From: Algibacter_G agarivorans
GTDB taxonomy: Bacteria; Bacteroidota; Bacteroidia; Flavobacteriales; Flavobacteriaceae
Length of the DNA: 64,000 bases
Assembly (NCBI RefSeq): GCF_039543245.1
Contig: NZ_BAABJJ010000039.1
Span: forward strand, 117,049 to 181,048
Direction: 5' to 3'
A model generated the notes under the pieces. It worked only from the letters and a program-made list of their open reading frames with translations. It ran no database searches and was not told where the DNA came from. A program made the translations under genes and the position numbers. Below, piece after piece: positions 44,864 to 54,768 of this stretch. Each line of letters opens with the position of its first letter. Within the stretch, counting starts at the first letter, position 1.

Positions 44864-46609
44864 CTACTCATACTTATAAATATCTGCTTCTTGAATACCA
44901 TAACCTTCTACTGGAAGAAAAATACCCCGTCCACTATTGGTTTCATCTCCTCCAAGCATTCTCCCTTTTTGCCATTTACCATCTATATAAACATATTCAT
45001 TTACTATTCCAAGACCAACCTTTTCATCTTCTGATGTCTTTGATTGGAAACTAACAACAGCACGACTACCTAAAACGACAAACTTATTAGCTCCTGTCTT
45101 TAGTATTAAACCATGTGCATCTTCTACTTTTATTTCTCCTCGTCGAGAGTAGAGGCTCGCTTTTACATAGTAATCATCCATTTCAAATTCTACAAACGGA
45201 TTATCTTTATCTATTAAAAATGCTCTCATTTTATTCTTATCACTCTGACTCTTTAAAATTTCAGGAGCTAAATACTCCACCGCGCTATACATAACACTTA
45301 GCTCTTGCTTTTTTTCAGGATCTAATCTATCAATCCCAAAAGGAGCTACTCCTAGAGTATTATAATTTCCTATTGCATAGAGCATATAAGCCACATATTC
45401 AGGTTTATTCCACCATGTTTCAGGAACAAATAATGGATCTCCCTGTGTTGTATAGCGATCACACCATTCCACAAAATTGCTTCCATAAATGTCGGGACTC
45501 ATAAAATCAATATCTGGCGCACCTGCTTTCCAAACATCCATAACACGTGGCAATGGTCCACCGCTTGGAAAACCTCCAGGGTTTGGTCTATCTTCATATT
45601 CTAACCAAGCATTAACAAACATGGGTAAATTATATACTGCTTTACCTTGTTTAGCAACCTCATTCATATATGTTGCGTATTGCCAAGACATAAATAAAAG
45701 ATCCGTCCAAACGCTAGGTCCAAATACCTCTGACCAACTTCCTGATTCTTTATAGCCAGTCGTAGCCCATAAGGTGTCTAAATCGGTTACAAGGTATCCC
45801 TTATTCTTAATAAGGTAGTCCATTAATTGCTCTGGTACAGAGCTATTAAATGCTTTTTCTGCAATTTTCGATCGATCTCTGGAATCTCCAAGAATACCTA
45901 CTTCATTCTCTACCTGAACCATAATTACAGTTCTATCCTTACTATCAACTTCTTTAATATGTTTCATAAGTGCAGTAAAAGCTTTTGCGTCTGCTTTTAA
46001 AGCTTCTTCACTAAAAGTTGAAACCACTTCAATACTACCTTCATTCTGTATTTTTGTTCTTGGAAATCGTTTGTAATCTTTCTTGAGCCAAAGTGGTGCA
46101 TAGCCAGACATACCGTTTTTCCATGACCCAAACCAAAGTGGGATTAATTTTAGATTTTTCTCTCTCGCCCCTTGAATCATGGCATCTACCACTGAAAAAT
46201 CAAATTTACCTTCCACAGGTTCTATCATTTGCCAAGAGACAGCTACAAGAACCGTATTAACATTAAGTTCAACCATTTGTTGCCAAATAGAACCTTTATA
46301 ATCCATATCATAGCCTGTATCGTTACCCAAACTCCCATTAACCATTGCGTAGGTTTTTCTGGGAATATACTTATCTCCTGGAGACATTAACTCTACACTT
46401 CCGCTGGCAGAATTAGACAATTCTCCTGCTAACATTAAAAATGGCTTTCCGTCTACCATTAGCTGAGTCTTATTTTTCTCTTTTTTTAGATAAGGCATAC
46501 CCTGAGTATTACCTATGTTGCAAAAGGCAAGAAAAAGAACTGAAAAAAATATTTGAAAGCTAAACGATTTTAACTGTTTTAAAAAATTAGATTTTATAGT
46601 ATTTAGCAT
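44864..46609 (-). CDS. GH35-like glycosidase with DUF5597 domain
   Basis: A 581-residue exported enzyme of the beta-galactosidase GH35/DUF5597 type. The signal segment is at about residues 17-36. The (beta/alpha)8 barrel shows VQVENEVG (about 231-238, with the acid/base Glu at about 236) and FVPETWWN (nucleophile Glu in PET). The C-terminal DUF5597-like region is beta-rich, with FVEFEMDDYYVKASLYSR. It probably releases beta-linked galactose from oligosaccharides in the periplasm. It is the leftmost gene of the sulfated-galactan cluster and is framed by 28-base direct repeats. Confidence 0.82.
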   Translation of the reverse strand: MLNTIKSNFLKQLKSFSFQIFFSVLFLAFCNIGNTQGMPYLKKEKNKTQLMVDGKPFLMLAGELSNSASGSVELMSPGDKYIPRKTYAMVNGSLGNDTGYDMDYKGSIWQQMVELNVNTVLVAVSWQMIEPVEGKFDFSVVDAMIQGAREKNLKLIPLWFGSWKNGMSGYAPLWLKKDYKRFPRTKIQNEGSIEVVSTFSEEALKADAKAFTALMKHIKEVDSKDRTVIMVQVENEVGILGDSRDRSKIAEKAFNSSVPEQLMDYLIKNKGYLVTDLDTLWATTGYKESGSWSEVFGPSVWTDLLFMSWQYATYMNEVAKQGKAVYNLPMFVNAWLEYEDRPNPGGFPSGGPLPRVMDVWKAGAPDIDFMSPDIYGSNFVEWCDRYTTQGDPLFVPETWWNKPEYVAYMLYAIGNYNTLGVAPFGIDRLDPEKKQELSVMYSAVEYLAPEILKSQSDKNKMRAFLIDKDNPFVEFEMDDYYVKASLYSRRGEIKVEDAHGLILKTGANKFVVLGSRAVVSFQSKTSEDEKVGLGIVNEYVYIDGKWQKGRMLGGDETNSGRGIFLPVEGYGIQEADIYKYE

Positions 46610-46769
46610 TTGATTTGCAATTATATGGTTATATTCAGTAAAGAATTCGCTACTTTAGTTGTTACATTTGTAAACTCATGACTATCATCTCTTTATCCCT
46701 TACCTAGCTATTTTCTTTGTAAGCATAAAATAAAACAATCCTACTTCTTTTTATATAACCTTTTACCCT

Positions 46770-46797
46770 CTTTAAAAATAGATTTTGAAGATACTAA
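46770..46797. repeat. 28-base direct repeat, copy 2
   Basis: Identical to copy 1, located upstream of the GH35-like gene. On the minus strand a TTG lies 19 bases before TATCTTCA in this copy (46815 to 46786), a possible weak promoter for the GH35-like gene with a leader of about 170 bases. Confidence 0.9.
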
Positions 46798-46876
46798 TAT
46801 TATAGTTTTTCTCAACTCACTAGTGCTGTTGAATTAATAAAATTATTAACAGAACACTTTGAATAAAAAATAGAAG

Positions 46877-48018
46877 CTATTTCTTAGTCTTATTTATATT
46901 TTCCGTTTCTTTTGCTATACGCTCTTTTTGTTTTGAACTCAAACCATGCTTAAATAAATCCTCATATTTTGGCATAACGTGATGTCCTTTCATTTTTTCG
47001 TCATGAATATCTAAACTCAAATCACAATCAAAACGTAAAAGCACAGAATGATTTCTTTTCCAATCGCCGTGTGGAACTGTATAATGAGATATACCCCAAG
47101 TTATTCCACGACCATCTTTTGTGTTTGTAAAGGCATCAGGGACAAAAGGGCCTGCGGCATCAGGCATTAACTCTGTAGTACTAGCAATTTCAAAATTAAC
47201 CCAGTCTTTGGCATATTGAATGGTATTACTTTCATTTCCATCTCGTATTGCAAAAGCTGCTACGCCTTCTTTAAAAGGGAATAAAGTAGTTTCATGCCCT
47301 GAATTCATAATAGGATTTAAAGGATGCTTTTCAAAAGGACCTAACGGATTATCAGCAATAGCAAGACCATGCATCCTTACTAATTTTGTGGTTTCTGATT
47401 TACCAAAATCAGATTTATAGTAAATATAAATTTTACCATCATGAACAAGCGGATAAGGGTCATGAATTGAAAATTGATCCCAAGCGCCCTCAGGGCCATT
47501 TGGTATCACTTCTTTATTATAAGGTTTCCATGGGCCATCAGGAGAATCTGCATAAGAAACTGCTACCGGACAATTATCCCCTCCGTTCTTACCTGGTGCT
47601 ACTGAAAATGCTTGGTAATACAAGTAATACTTACCTTCCCATTCCAGAATATCTGTAGTAGTTACAGAACGCCACCCAACATTAGGTTTAGGTGGTCTTG
47701 GAACGGCAACACCTTGTTCTTCCCAAATAAAACCATCTTTTGAAGTGGCATAAAAAATATCTGATAAATCCCAATCTGCAGAAGGAATGGTGTCATTAGC
47801 TTCTTTAGCTCTTGGAATTCCAACAGGTGCAATTGGAGTTTCCCGATGTGTGTACCATAATATTGGTCATAATTCCGCTGTAATGCTGCACTCAAAGGCA
47901 TATCTGGCTTTTGCTCAGGCATTGAAAAAGGAAAAGATTTTGGTGCTTCCTTTTTTTGACCAAAAGTAATTGAAGCTGTAGTTATTACTATTAGTAAAAT
48001 TAGTTTTTGCTTAATCAT
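46877..48018 (-). pseudogene. GH117 alpha-1,3-L-neoagarooligosaccharide hydrolase-like gene, frameshifted
   Basis: Two reading frames together make one GH117 protein. The first frame (48018 to about 47846) gives a signal peptide ending FGQ, then the GH117 dimerisation motif SxAxxR as SAALQR (residues 43-48) and QYYGTH. The second frame continues from about 47844 with RETP-APVGIP-type sequence, then YYQAFSVAPGKNGGD and SIHDPYPLVHDGK to the stop at 46877. The shift is at about 47843-47850, where two extra bases (or one missing) break the frame. A sequencing error is possible. The intact family removes 3,6-anhydro-L-galactose from agar oligosaccharides. Confidence 0.8.
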
Positions 48019-48055
48019 CTCTTTTGTTTTATAATTACGTTTTTATTTACAATTT

Positions 48056-49312
48056 TTAATTGGATGGATTTATAATTAAATGGCTAGTATCTATAATACT
48101 AGTTTTAAAGTCATTTATTGGTTTCATAATTCCAACTAATTTATAACTTGTACCAGAATCTAGCTTTTCTTCCAAATTGAACTCCACATTCAAATTGGCA
48201 TACCCAGCAAATGCAATAAACTTTAGTTCCGCAACTTTTTTATCATTTTTGTCTAATAATGTAAATTGAATTTCTCTGTCTTCATTAGCCTTATAGCTTA
48301 AAGGTAACTTTAGACTTTTGGAATTTGATAACTCTATATCTGCGTTATCAAAAATGATGCTTTCATCATAAATATCAATAATTTCGCCTTGATTTAAAAC
48401 TGTTGGTTCTTTAGCGTCAACTAATTCATAGCCTCTAACCCAATCATAATACACAGTATTTTTAGCAGGGTCAGCTAATTCTTCATCCGTTGGGAGTGAA
48501 ATCCATGGGAATGGATAGGTCTCACAAACCAATCGCATATACATAGGTTTATCCATAGGTTTATCACTCACCTTATTATAAAACTTTTGATGTTTTGGCT
48601 CTCGATTATCATAATAATAACTGGCCGATGTTTTATCACGCCACCAACCTCCATATACATGAAAATCTTCTGATGCCAAATCTTCATCTTCAAATTTCAC
48701 TTGAGCTGCTCTGTGATCAAATTTTTCGCCACTACAATCTGTGTACCAATAATGTGCATTTGAATGCATTCCACTGGCAAAATAACGGCCTTCAAAATCC
48801 CCTGCTCTCCCTATACATTCCTGAATATCCCACTCTTGGCTATAATTATCACAACTATTTGGTCCTTCCCCTCCTTTTCCTGAAAACCAAAATGTTGTTG
48901 ACATGGTAGTCGCGGCAGCCTTTACTCTACACTCATAATACCCCAGAAAGGCGGTATTCTTGGAAACTACCGCACCTCCTTTAATATTAAATACAATGTC
49001 CTTTCCATAGGCATGAACAATGGTGTCCTTTTCCATCTTTTCCCCTTTGATTTGTAAGAAACCATCTTTTATTGAAACTTGAGAAGACATAAATAACCCT
49101 GGTGGTCTTCCTATCCAAGTTGGATGATGATCTAGCCATTTATTAGAATCTAATGCTGTTCCATTAAACTCATCTGAAAAGTCAGTATTTAACACCCACC
49201 TTTTACCCATTGGGGGTTTAGGTGGTCCTGTACGAATAGATTGAGATGCCAATTGAAACACATTACCTAATAAAAAAATCAACAAACTATAAATAACAAC
49301 TTTATTTTTCAA
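48056..49312 (-). CDS. GH16 family galactanase (agarase/porphyranase/carrageenase type)
   Basis: A 418-residue secreted enzyme with signal peptide (about residues 1-23). The GH16 jelly-roll domain spans about 38-295, with the catalytic EWDIQE (160-165; nucleophile Glu160, acid/base Glu165) in the ExDxxE spacing found in red-algal galactanases. WLDHHPTWIGRPPGLF (about 59-74) precedes it. The remaining about 120 residues form a beta-rich domain, possibly carbohydrate-binding. The endo-acting substrate (agar, porphyran or carrageenan) is not fixed by sequence. The GH117 neighbour favours an agar-type galactan. Spacing to neighbours is 37 and 33 bases. Confidence 0.88.
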   Translation of the reverse strand: MKNKVVIYSLLIFLLGNVFQLASQSIRTGPPKPPMGKRWVLNTDFSDEFNGTALDSNKWLDHHPTWIGRPPGLFMSSQVSIKDGFLQIKGEKMEKDTIVHAYGKDIVFNIKGGAVVSKNTAFLGYYECRVKAAATTMSTTFWFSGKGGEGPNSCDNYSQEWDIQECIGRAGDFEGRYFASGMHSNAHYWYTDCSGEKFDHRAAQVKFEDEDLASEDFHVYGGWWRDKTSASYYYDNREPKHQKFYNKVSDKPMDKPMYMRLVCETYPFPWISLPTDEELADPAKNTVYYDWVRGYELVDAKEPTVLNQGEIIDIYDESIIFDNADIELSNSKSLKLPLSYKANEDREIQFTLLDKNDKKVAELKFIAFAGYANLNVEFNLEEKLDSGTSYKLVGIMKPINDFKTSIIDTSHLIINPSN

Positions 49313-49345
49313 GACTTATTTTTTTTGAATTTTGGTTAGATTAGA

Positions 49346-51142
49346 TTAAAGAGATACTTTGATGATTTTATTATTATTCTTTTTTGCTTCCACGTCATAT
49401 ATGTGTTTAATTTGGGAACCTTCTCCAATATCAATTGTATATAAACCTTCTTGCAATACTTTAGGTTTATATTCTGAACCATTAATTCTTAATGAAATTA
49501 CAACTTCTTTGGTGTACCCATTTCTTACAGTCACGACTTGATTAGGCTTTGAAATTTTCAACTTTGGCAATTCAAAACCATCTTTAATAATAAAGTTATC
49601 TGTTTGTGAAAATGTAATTGGCCAACCATCATACTGCTTACTATCTGATGCAAAAATATCGACATTACGCGCCCAACACTCGTAAGTTACTTCTCGTTTT
49701 GGTTTATTAAACTTTATTATACCATAACCAGCAGCTCTACCGTTTAATAAGTCAGTTCTAGGCTTATTATCTTTATGTGTTGGATTTGCTACTGCATGCA
49801 CCGTAATTTTATTATGAAAAGCATCTTTATACTCACCTGTATATTGGGGCGAACCATGCTTATGGTTTTTACCTTGTTCATCAGGGTTCCACCAACGCAT
49901 CCAGAAATTAGCCGCCGCAGGAACAGCAAAGGAGAACCCCGCATTATTCCAATCTTCTACACCATGATGAACTACTGAACCCAAGTGTTGGTCACCTGCA
50001 ATCATACACGAAAAACTTTTACGTATTACGCTTAATGCTTTGTTTCTTCCTGCTTGTGGCCAACCATTAGAATCAGTACTATAATTTTGTTTTCTATCAA
50101 TTGTAGGAGAGTGTGTTGCTAGGTTTGTAAAAATGGTTTGAGATAAAACGGCTTTCATTTCGGCATCTTTCCAATCAGTTGTCCAATCTTCAAGAAAATC
50201 TAATTGGCGTTTTCCCAAAATGGTTGCGCCTAAAACATCCATTTCACGCGTATCTGAATAATACTTTTTTTCTAATACACGTTTTGGTCCTGATTTAAAC
50301 TTCCTATCTTCTAAAATAGCAAAACTAACACCTCCCCAGTTATAATCTGTGTAATAAACACCAATGCCTTGTTCAATAGGTGTAGGATCATACGGATCTG
50401 GCAAATGACTAGTTTGCGCCCGTTCTACTTCTTGAATATAAGAAACGGGCATATAGTAGCCTCCTTCTGCTCCATCTCTACTTGTAATTTTCTTTCCTCC
50501 ATTTCCCCATATATTCCCTTGCCCAACATCGTGGTCATCAGTTATAGCAATGGTTGGTGTATTTCTAATTATATCACCAAAAGACTCTCCAAATTTCAAC
50601 CAATATTTAAGATGTTCACTATGATCATAAACCTGATCTCCAGCAAAAAACAAAACGTCTGGCTTTAACTTTTTTAGGTTACTTACAATATCATTTGCTG
50701 AAATTTGACCACCATGGTTTTCGTATAAAGACCAACATGAGAATGCTGCCATAACGAGTTCATCCTTTTCCATGGGGTTTTTTCTAATTATACCATCATA
50801 AAATGCTTTGCTATGGTAAGCAACACGGTATTGCTTCTCCTGTGTGTCATCCCAATCTTCAATTCTAAAATGTGCTGTATAGCCAGGATACTGAATCCAG
50901 GATTCCTGTACAGTTTTCCAATCATTACCCTCTTTTATTTGTAATTCCGCAGTAAAAGGATCATAATTTTTAATAGGATAAAACTGAGCTGTGAGTTTTA
51001 AAACCTTCTCATGAACTGTATACAAGGCAAAACAAATCCTATCTTTTGGGTCTTGATTTTCAGGTAAGGATAAAACACTTTTTTTTTGAGCATAAATTAT
51101 GCTTAGGCCAAGGCAAACCAATAGTAAAATTATTTTTTTCAT
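49346..51142 (-). CDS. PhoD-like alkaline phosphatase/phosphodiesterase
   Basis: A 598-residue exported metallophosphatase with signal peptide (ending IYAQ, about residue 18). Metal-site motifs of the PhoD-like family are FFAGDQVYDHSEH (about residues 161-173), TDDHDVGQGN (about 200-209) and MIAGDQHLG (about 378-386). It sits inside the polysaccharide cluster, 33 bases after GH16, which suggests either phosphate scavenging or cleavage of a phosphate- or sulfate-bearing saccharide. The second is only a suggestion. No Tat signal is seen. Confidence 0.85.
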   Translation of the reverse strand: MKKIILLLVCLGLSIIYAQKKSVLSLPENQDPKDRICFALYTVHEKVLKLTAQFYPIKNYDPFTAELQIKEGNDWKTVQESWIQYPGYTAHFRIEDWDDTQEKQYRVAYHSKAFYDGIIRKNPMEKDELVMAAFSCWSLYENHGGQISANDIVSNLKKLKPDVLFFAGDQVYDHSEHLKYWLKFGESFGDIIRNTPTIAITDDHDVGQGNIWGNGGKKITSRDGAEGGYYMPVSYIQEVERAQTSHLPDPYDPTPIEQGIGVYYTDYNWGGVSFAILEDRKFKSGPKRVLEKKYYSDTREMDVLGATILGKRQLDFLEDWTTDWKDAEMKAVLSQTIFTNLATHSPTIDRKQNYSTDSNGWPQAGRNKALSVIRKSFSCMIAGDQHLGSVVHHGVEDWNNAGFSFAVPAAANFWMRWWNPDEQGKNHKHGSPQYTGEYKDAFHNKITVHAVANPTHKDNKPRTDLLNGRAAGYGIIKFNKPKREVTYECWARNVDIFASDSKQYDGWPITFSQTDNFIIKDGFELPKLKISKPNQVVTVRNGYTKEVVISLRINGSEYKPKVLQEGLYTIDIGEGSQIKHIYDVEAKKNNNKIIKVSL

Positions 51143-51289
51143 TTGATTATAATTTTAAATAAGACTAAGATTTTTAGAGATCACTTTCAACAAACTTAAA
51201 TTTAATACATTTTACATCATTCTGTTAAAAATATCAATTAAAATATTTAGAACAAGATCTTATTATTTTTTGAAAATTGAGTCTTAAAT

Positions 51290-53122
51290 CTATTCAAGAA
51301 TTAATTTATAATCATGAGCACCCGGAGCAAAATTACTTCGATATATCTCTGTTCCATCTGCATTTTTACCCCAACCTACTTCAATACGATTGTCTCCTAG
51401 AACAATATTTATAAGTTTTTCTTTCATCTTTTTTGCCACATCTTGATACTTCTGGTTAAAAGCTAAATTATTTATTTCTTTTGGGTCTGACGGCATATGA
51501 TATAAACCTGGATCTAAATCTTTATAGGAAGCATTTAAAGCCCATTCCATATTTATTCCACGCGTTTTATTAGGACGTGTTTGCATAGAAAACACATAAT
51601 CTTTAGTTCTAATAAAGGCACGTGGCCCAGTAACAGCATGGCTTTCTCCAATAACATAATCTCTTTTTGGTGCTTTCCCTGAGGCCACCAATGCCATATC
51701 CATACCATCTAAATAAGCATATTGTTCATCTTTTAAATTAGCGCCTGCTGCAGAAAAAATGGTAGGGGCTATATCAACAAATTCAGTAAAATCTCTAACC
51801 ACTTTTCCTTCAGGAAATTTTTCTTTATCTGAAGAAACAATAACAATTGGATTATGGGCATCTATATCCCAAGGTGTAAATTTAGATACGGATCCATGGT
51901 CATTTAATTTCCAACCATGGTCTCCATTTACATAAACTATTAGGTAAGGCTTATTCTTTGCTTTATTATACTCTATAAAAGCATCAACAGCTTGACCAAC
52001 TAAGTTATCACCATAAGCACAAAATGCATAATAATCTTGAACCATTTTTTGTTTTTCTTCGTCTGTAAAATGGTCAGATGAACCAAAACTGCGCTGCGTC
52101 TTAAGTTGCACAGGCATGGTATTCAATTCTTCCTCATCAAATTCTGGAACTTTGTAAGTATACTGTTGAAAACGCTCACGATACTCTTTAGGAGGTAAAA
52201 CAGGTGTATGTGGAAAATCATAACCCAAATAAAAAAACTGAGGCTTACTCTCATCAATACCATTGATGGTTTGAGAACCTACAGTAAACGTAACTTCCTT
52301 ATTGTTCATATAATCTTTTAAAACTGAGGTATAAAAACCATCACGAGTTTTTCCAGCCTCGCGTGAACTTACACCAGAGAGTATCATCCCTTTATCAATA
52401 TACTTTCCCTTCTTTTTGTTATAATGGCGAAACATATCATAATCTTTCATGGTTTTTTTAGCCATTCCTGAATATTCTGGTCTCAATTTTTCAAGTTCTA
52501 AAGACGTGTATTTAAACTCGCCTTTATCAGTAACAAAATATTCCAAATTCTTTAAAACCTTATCAAACTTTTTTCCATCTAGCTCATAAAACCAATCTTT
52601 ACCCCAAGCAGTATAGCCATCTCTTCCTAATTTTTTAAAATCAATATTATTTTGGTATATATTATACCCTACAGGTTTTCCATTTTGATTTAAAGTTTTG
52701 ATACGAACACCCAATTTTCCAACTCTTAAAGTTTGATAACCTAATTTTGCCATTTGCTCTGGTAAGGTAGCTTGAAGATGTTCTGCCTTATTATTATAAT
52801 ACTCAAATTCATAAATCCCACTTCTAAATGGATAACGTCCCATATGCATAGAAGAACGTGATGGTGCACACCCCTGAGCTTGACAATACGTATTAATATA
52901 AGTCGTTCCCATGGTAGTTAACCTATCAATATTTGGAGATTCTAAATACCCCAATTCACTCATTTCATTTCCTGTGAGCATTTTATTAAATGCACGAACC
53001 GCATCATAACGATGGTCATCAGTAACAATCCAAAGTATATTGGGCTGCTGTTGCGCTATTACCAATTTACTTACTAAAACAAACAGAAAAAAAACTAATA
53101 CTTTGATGTTACATAATTTCAT
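51290..53122 (-). CDS. Type I sulfatase (arylsulfatase family), 610 residues
   Basis: An exported S1-family sulfatase with signal peptide (about 1-23). The formylglycine motif CxPSR is present as CAPSR (85-89), the N-terminal metal-site DD is at about residues 35-36, and GDHGWKLNDHGSVSKF (about 402-417) contains the C-terminal metal and substrate residues. It needs a formylglycine-generating enzyme encoded elsewhere. The gene is 16 bases from the next sulfatase and part of the cluster. The probable role is desulfation of galactan oligosaccharides; position specificity is unknown. Confidence 0.93.
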   Translation of the reverse strand: MKLCNIKVLVFFLFVLVSKLVIAQQQPNILWIVTDDHRYDAVRAFNKMLTGNEMSELGYLESPNIDRLTTMGTTYINTYCQAQGCAPSRSSMHMGRYPFRSGIYEFEYYNNKAEHLQATLPEQMAKLGYQTLRVGKLGVRIKTLNQNGKPVGYNIYQNNIDFKKLGRDGYTAWGKDWFYELDGKKFDKVLKNLEYFVTDKGEFKYTSLELEKLRPEYSGMAKKTMKDYDMFRHYNKKKGKYIDKGMILSGVSSREAGKTRDGFYTSVLKDYMNNKEVTFTVGSQTINGIDESKPQFFYLGYDFPHTPVLPPKEYRERFQQYTYKVPEFDEEELNTMPVQLKTQRSFGSSDHFTDEEKQKMVQDYYAFCAYGDNLVGQAVDAFIEYNKAKNKPYLIVYVNGDHGWKLNDHGSVSKFTPWDIDAHNPIVIVSSDKEKFPEGKVVRDFTEFVDIAPTIFSAAGANLKDEQYAYLDGMDMALVASGKAPKRDYVIGESHAVTGPRAFIRTKDYVFSMQTRPNKTRGINMEWALNASYKDLDPGLYHMPSDPKEINNLAFNQKYQDVAKKMKEKLINIVLGDNRIEVGWGKNADGTEIYRSNFAPGAHDYKLILE

Positions 53123-53137
53123 TATAGCAGAATTAAA

Positions 53138-54757
53138 TTATTTAATTATCAATGGTTCAATTTTTCCTATACCATTTTTAGGAGCATCATGCTGAATACT
53201 ATGCAAATTATAACGAGGTGTAACCATTAATAACTCATCGCGTTCATTTCTGTGAGCTTCAGATACCGTACTCCAATCTTTTATCACAGGAAAACTAATC
53301 AAATCTGAGGGATTTTCACTTACATCATACCAGACATTATTACCATCTTTTAACACCAAATCCCCTCTTATAAGTTGTGTTTCTTTATGATAAGCATATA
53401 TCCATTCTCGGTGTTTCTTTTTATCGCTTATCAAAAAAGGAATTAAACTTTCGCCGTTAATTTCATAGGTTTCAGGAATTTTAACACCGACTATTTCCGC
53501 AATAGTAGGAAGCATATCAGACATATTTACAAGTACATCTTGTGCGCCTTTTTTTGTCATTTTTAATCCAGGAGCATAAATAATTAAAGGTACATGGGTT
53601 CCTCTTTGGGAGATTGGACTTGATTTCCCATAACCACTAGTACCATTATCTGCACAAAAAATAAAGATGGTATTGTTATCAATGCCCAATTCTTTTAATT
53701 TATTCATGTACTTCCAAACTTGGTAATCTAAATAGTTAACGTGGTTATGTATTCCATCTTCTGTTATAGTTCCATGGGTATTGTAAATCCCATTATCTCC
53801 TGTAACATTTGGTTTTATACGCGTGTATTTTTTACCATCCCAACTAATTTTTGGAGTTCCTGGCCATTTATTTCCAGAATCTGGATGTAAAAAGTCAAAG
53901 GCATCATGCCCAAGATGACTGGTGTGATATACAAAAAATGACTCGTCTGCTTTTTGCTTTCGCTCCATAAATTCGAAAATAAAATCTAATTCCACATCTG
54001 GACCAAAGGTATTCAACCCAAACTTTTTCTTTGATGCTTTAGTATTTGGCCACCATTCTAAATGTTTTTTAGAGTCAGGATGATTCATTAATTGCACATG
54101 TGGTTTCCAATACCAACCGGATTGCACATAACTTTTTTGTGTTATTGGTTTGTTAGTATCTGCATTTAATATTTTTTTTACACCCTCTGCTTTTCTTGTT
54201 TCTAATCTAAAATCAGTCGTATGAATAGCTTTATTATAAGAACCTTCTCCTGGTGTAAAACACCCTTCATCAAATTGAAATCCTTCAATATTCATTTGAG
54301 TTTTACCCGCCCAATAGGTTGCATAACCACCTGCTTTAGCAACATGCGCCATAGTATGTGGTGAGCTATCATATAAATCCCATGTTCCGTTCTTGTTAGG
54401 AGCTTTACCTTTATCTTTATTATGCCACCATTTGTGTAAATGAGCATACCTTCCAGTCATCATCATGGCTCTACTAGGGCTGCAAACTGTAGCCGCCCAA
54501 GCAGTTTCCACAAAACATCCTTCTTCTGCTAACTGATCCAAAATAGGGGTTTTAGCTCTATATTTTTGATTTGATGTGTCTTCGCCTGTTAGTGCACTCC
54601 AAGTATCTGAACTGTAAACAGGTAGCTCACGTGCACTTATATCATCTGCATACAGCAAAATAATATTTGGTTTTTTAGTCGGCTGAACCTTTTTAACTTG
54701 GGCAAAAGAGTACAATCCACTATTAAGAAAAAATAGTATACATAAAATCCTTATCAT
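53138..54757 (-). CDS. Type I sulfatase (arylsulfatase family), 539 residues
   Basis: A second exported S1-family sulfatase with signal peptide (about 1-20, ending FAQ). Formylglycine motif CSPSR is at 92-96, YADDIS (about 36-41) carries metal-site Asp residues, and CADNGTSGYGKSSPISQRGTHVP (about residues 362-384, in part) contains the second metal site. It is not closely similar to the adjacent sulfatase in size or motif context, so the two probably act on different sulfate positions. It ends 16 bases from its neighbour and lies 12 bases from the large BNR protein. Confidence 0.93.
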   Translation of the reverse strand: MIRILCILFFLNSGLYSFAQVKKVQPTKKPNIILLYADDISARELPVYSSDTWSALTGEDTSNQKYRAKTPILDQLAEEGCFVETAWAATVCSPSRAMMMTGRYAHLHKWWHNKDKGKAPNKNGTWDLYDSSPHTMAHVAKAGGYATYWAGKTQMNIEGFQFDEGCFTPGEGSYNKAIHTTDFRLETRKAEGVKKILNADTNKPITQKSYVQSGWYWKPHVQLMNHPDSKKHLEWWPNTKASKKKFGLNTFGPDVELDFIFEFMERKQKADESFFVYHTSHLGHDAFDFLHPDSGNKWPGTPKISWDGKKYTRIKPNVTGDNGIYNTHGTITEDGIHNHVNYLDYQVWKYMNKLKELGIDNNTIFIFCADNGTSGYGKSSPISQRGTHVPLIIYAPGLKMTKKGAQDVLVNMSDMLPTIAEIVGVKIPETYEINGESLIPFLISDKKKHREWIYAYHKETQLIRGDLVLKDGNNVWYDVSENPSDLISFPVIKDWSTVSEAHRNERDELLMVTPRYNLHSIQHDAPKNGIGKIEPLIIK

Positions 54758-54768
54758 GACTTCATTTA

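Noticed and set aside
46877..47623. Separate 248-residue glycosidase starting at TTG
   Set aside because: The frame extends further upstream without a stop to the frameshift point and matches GH117 continuously.
47662..48018. Separate small gene with signal peptide
   Set aside because: Its sequence is the N-terminus of GH117, continued in another frame after 47846, so it is part of the frameshifted gene.
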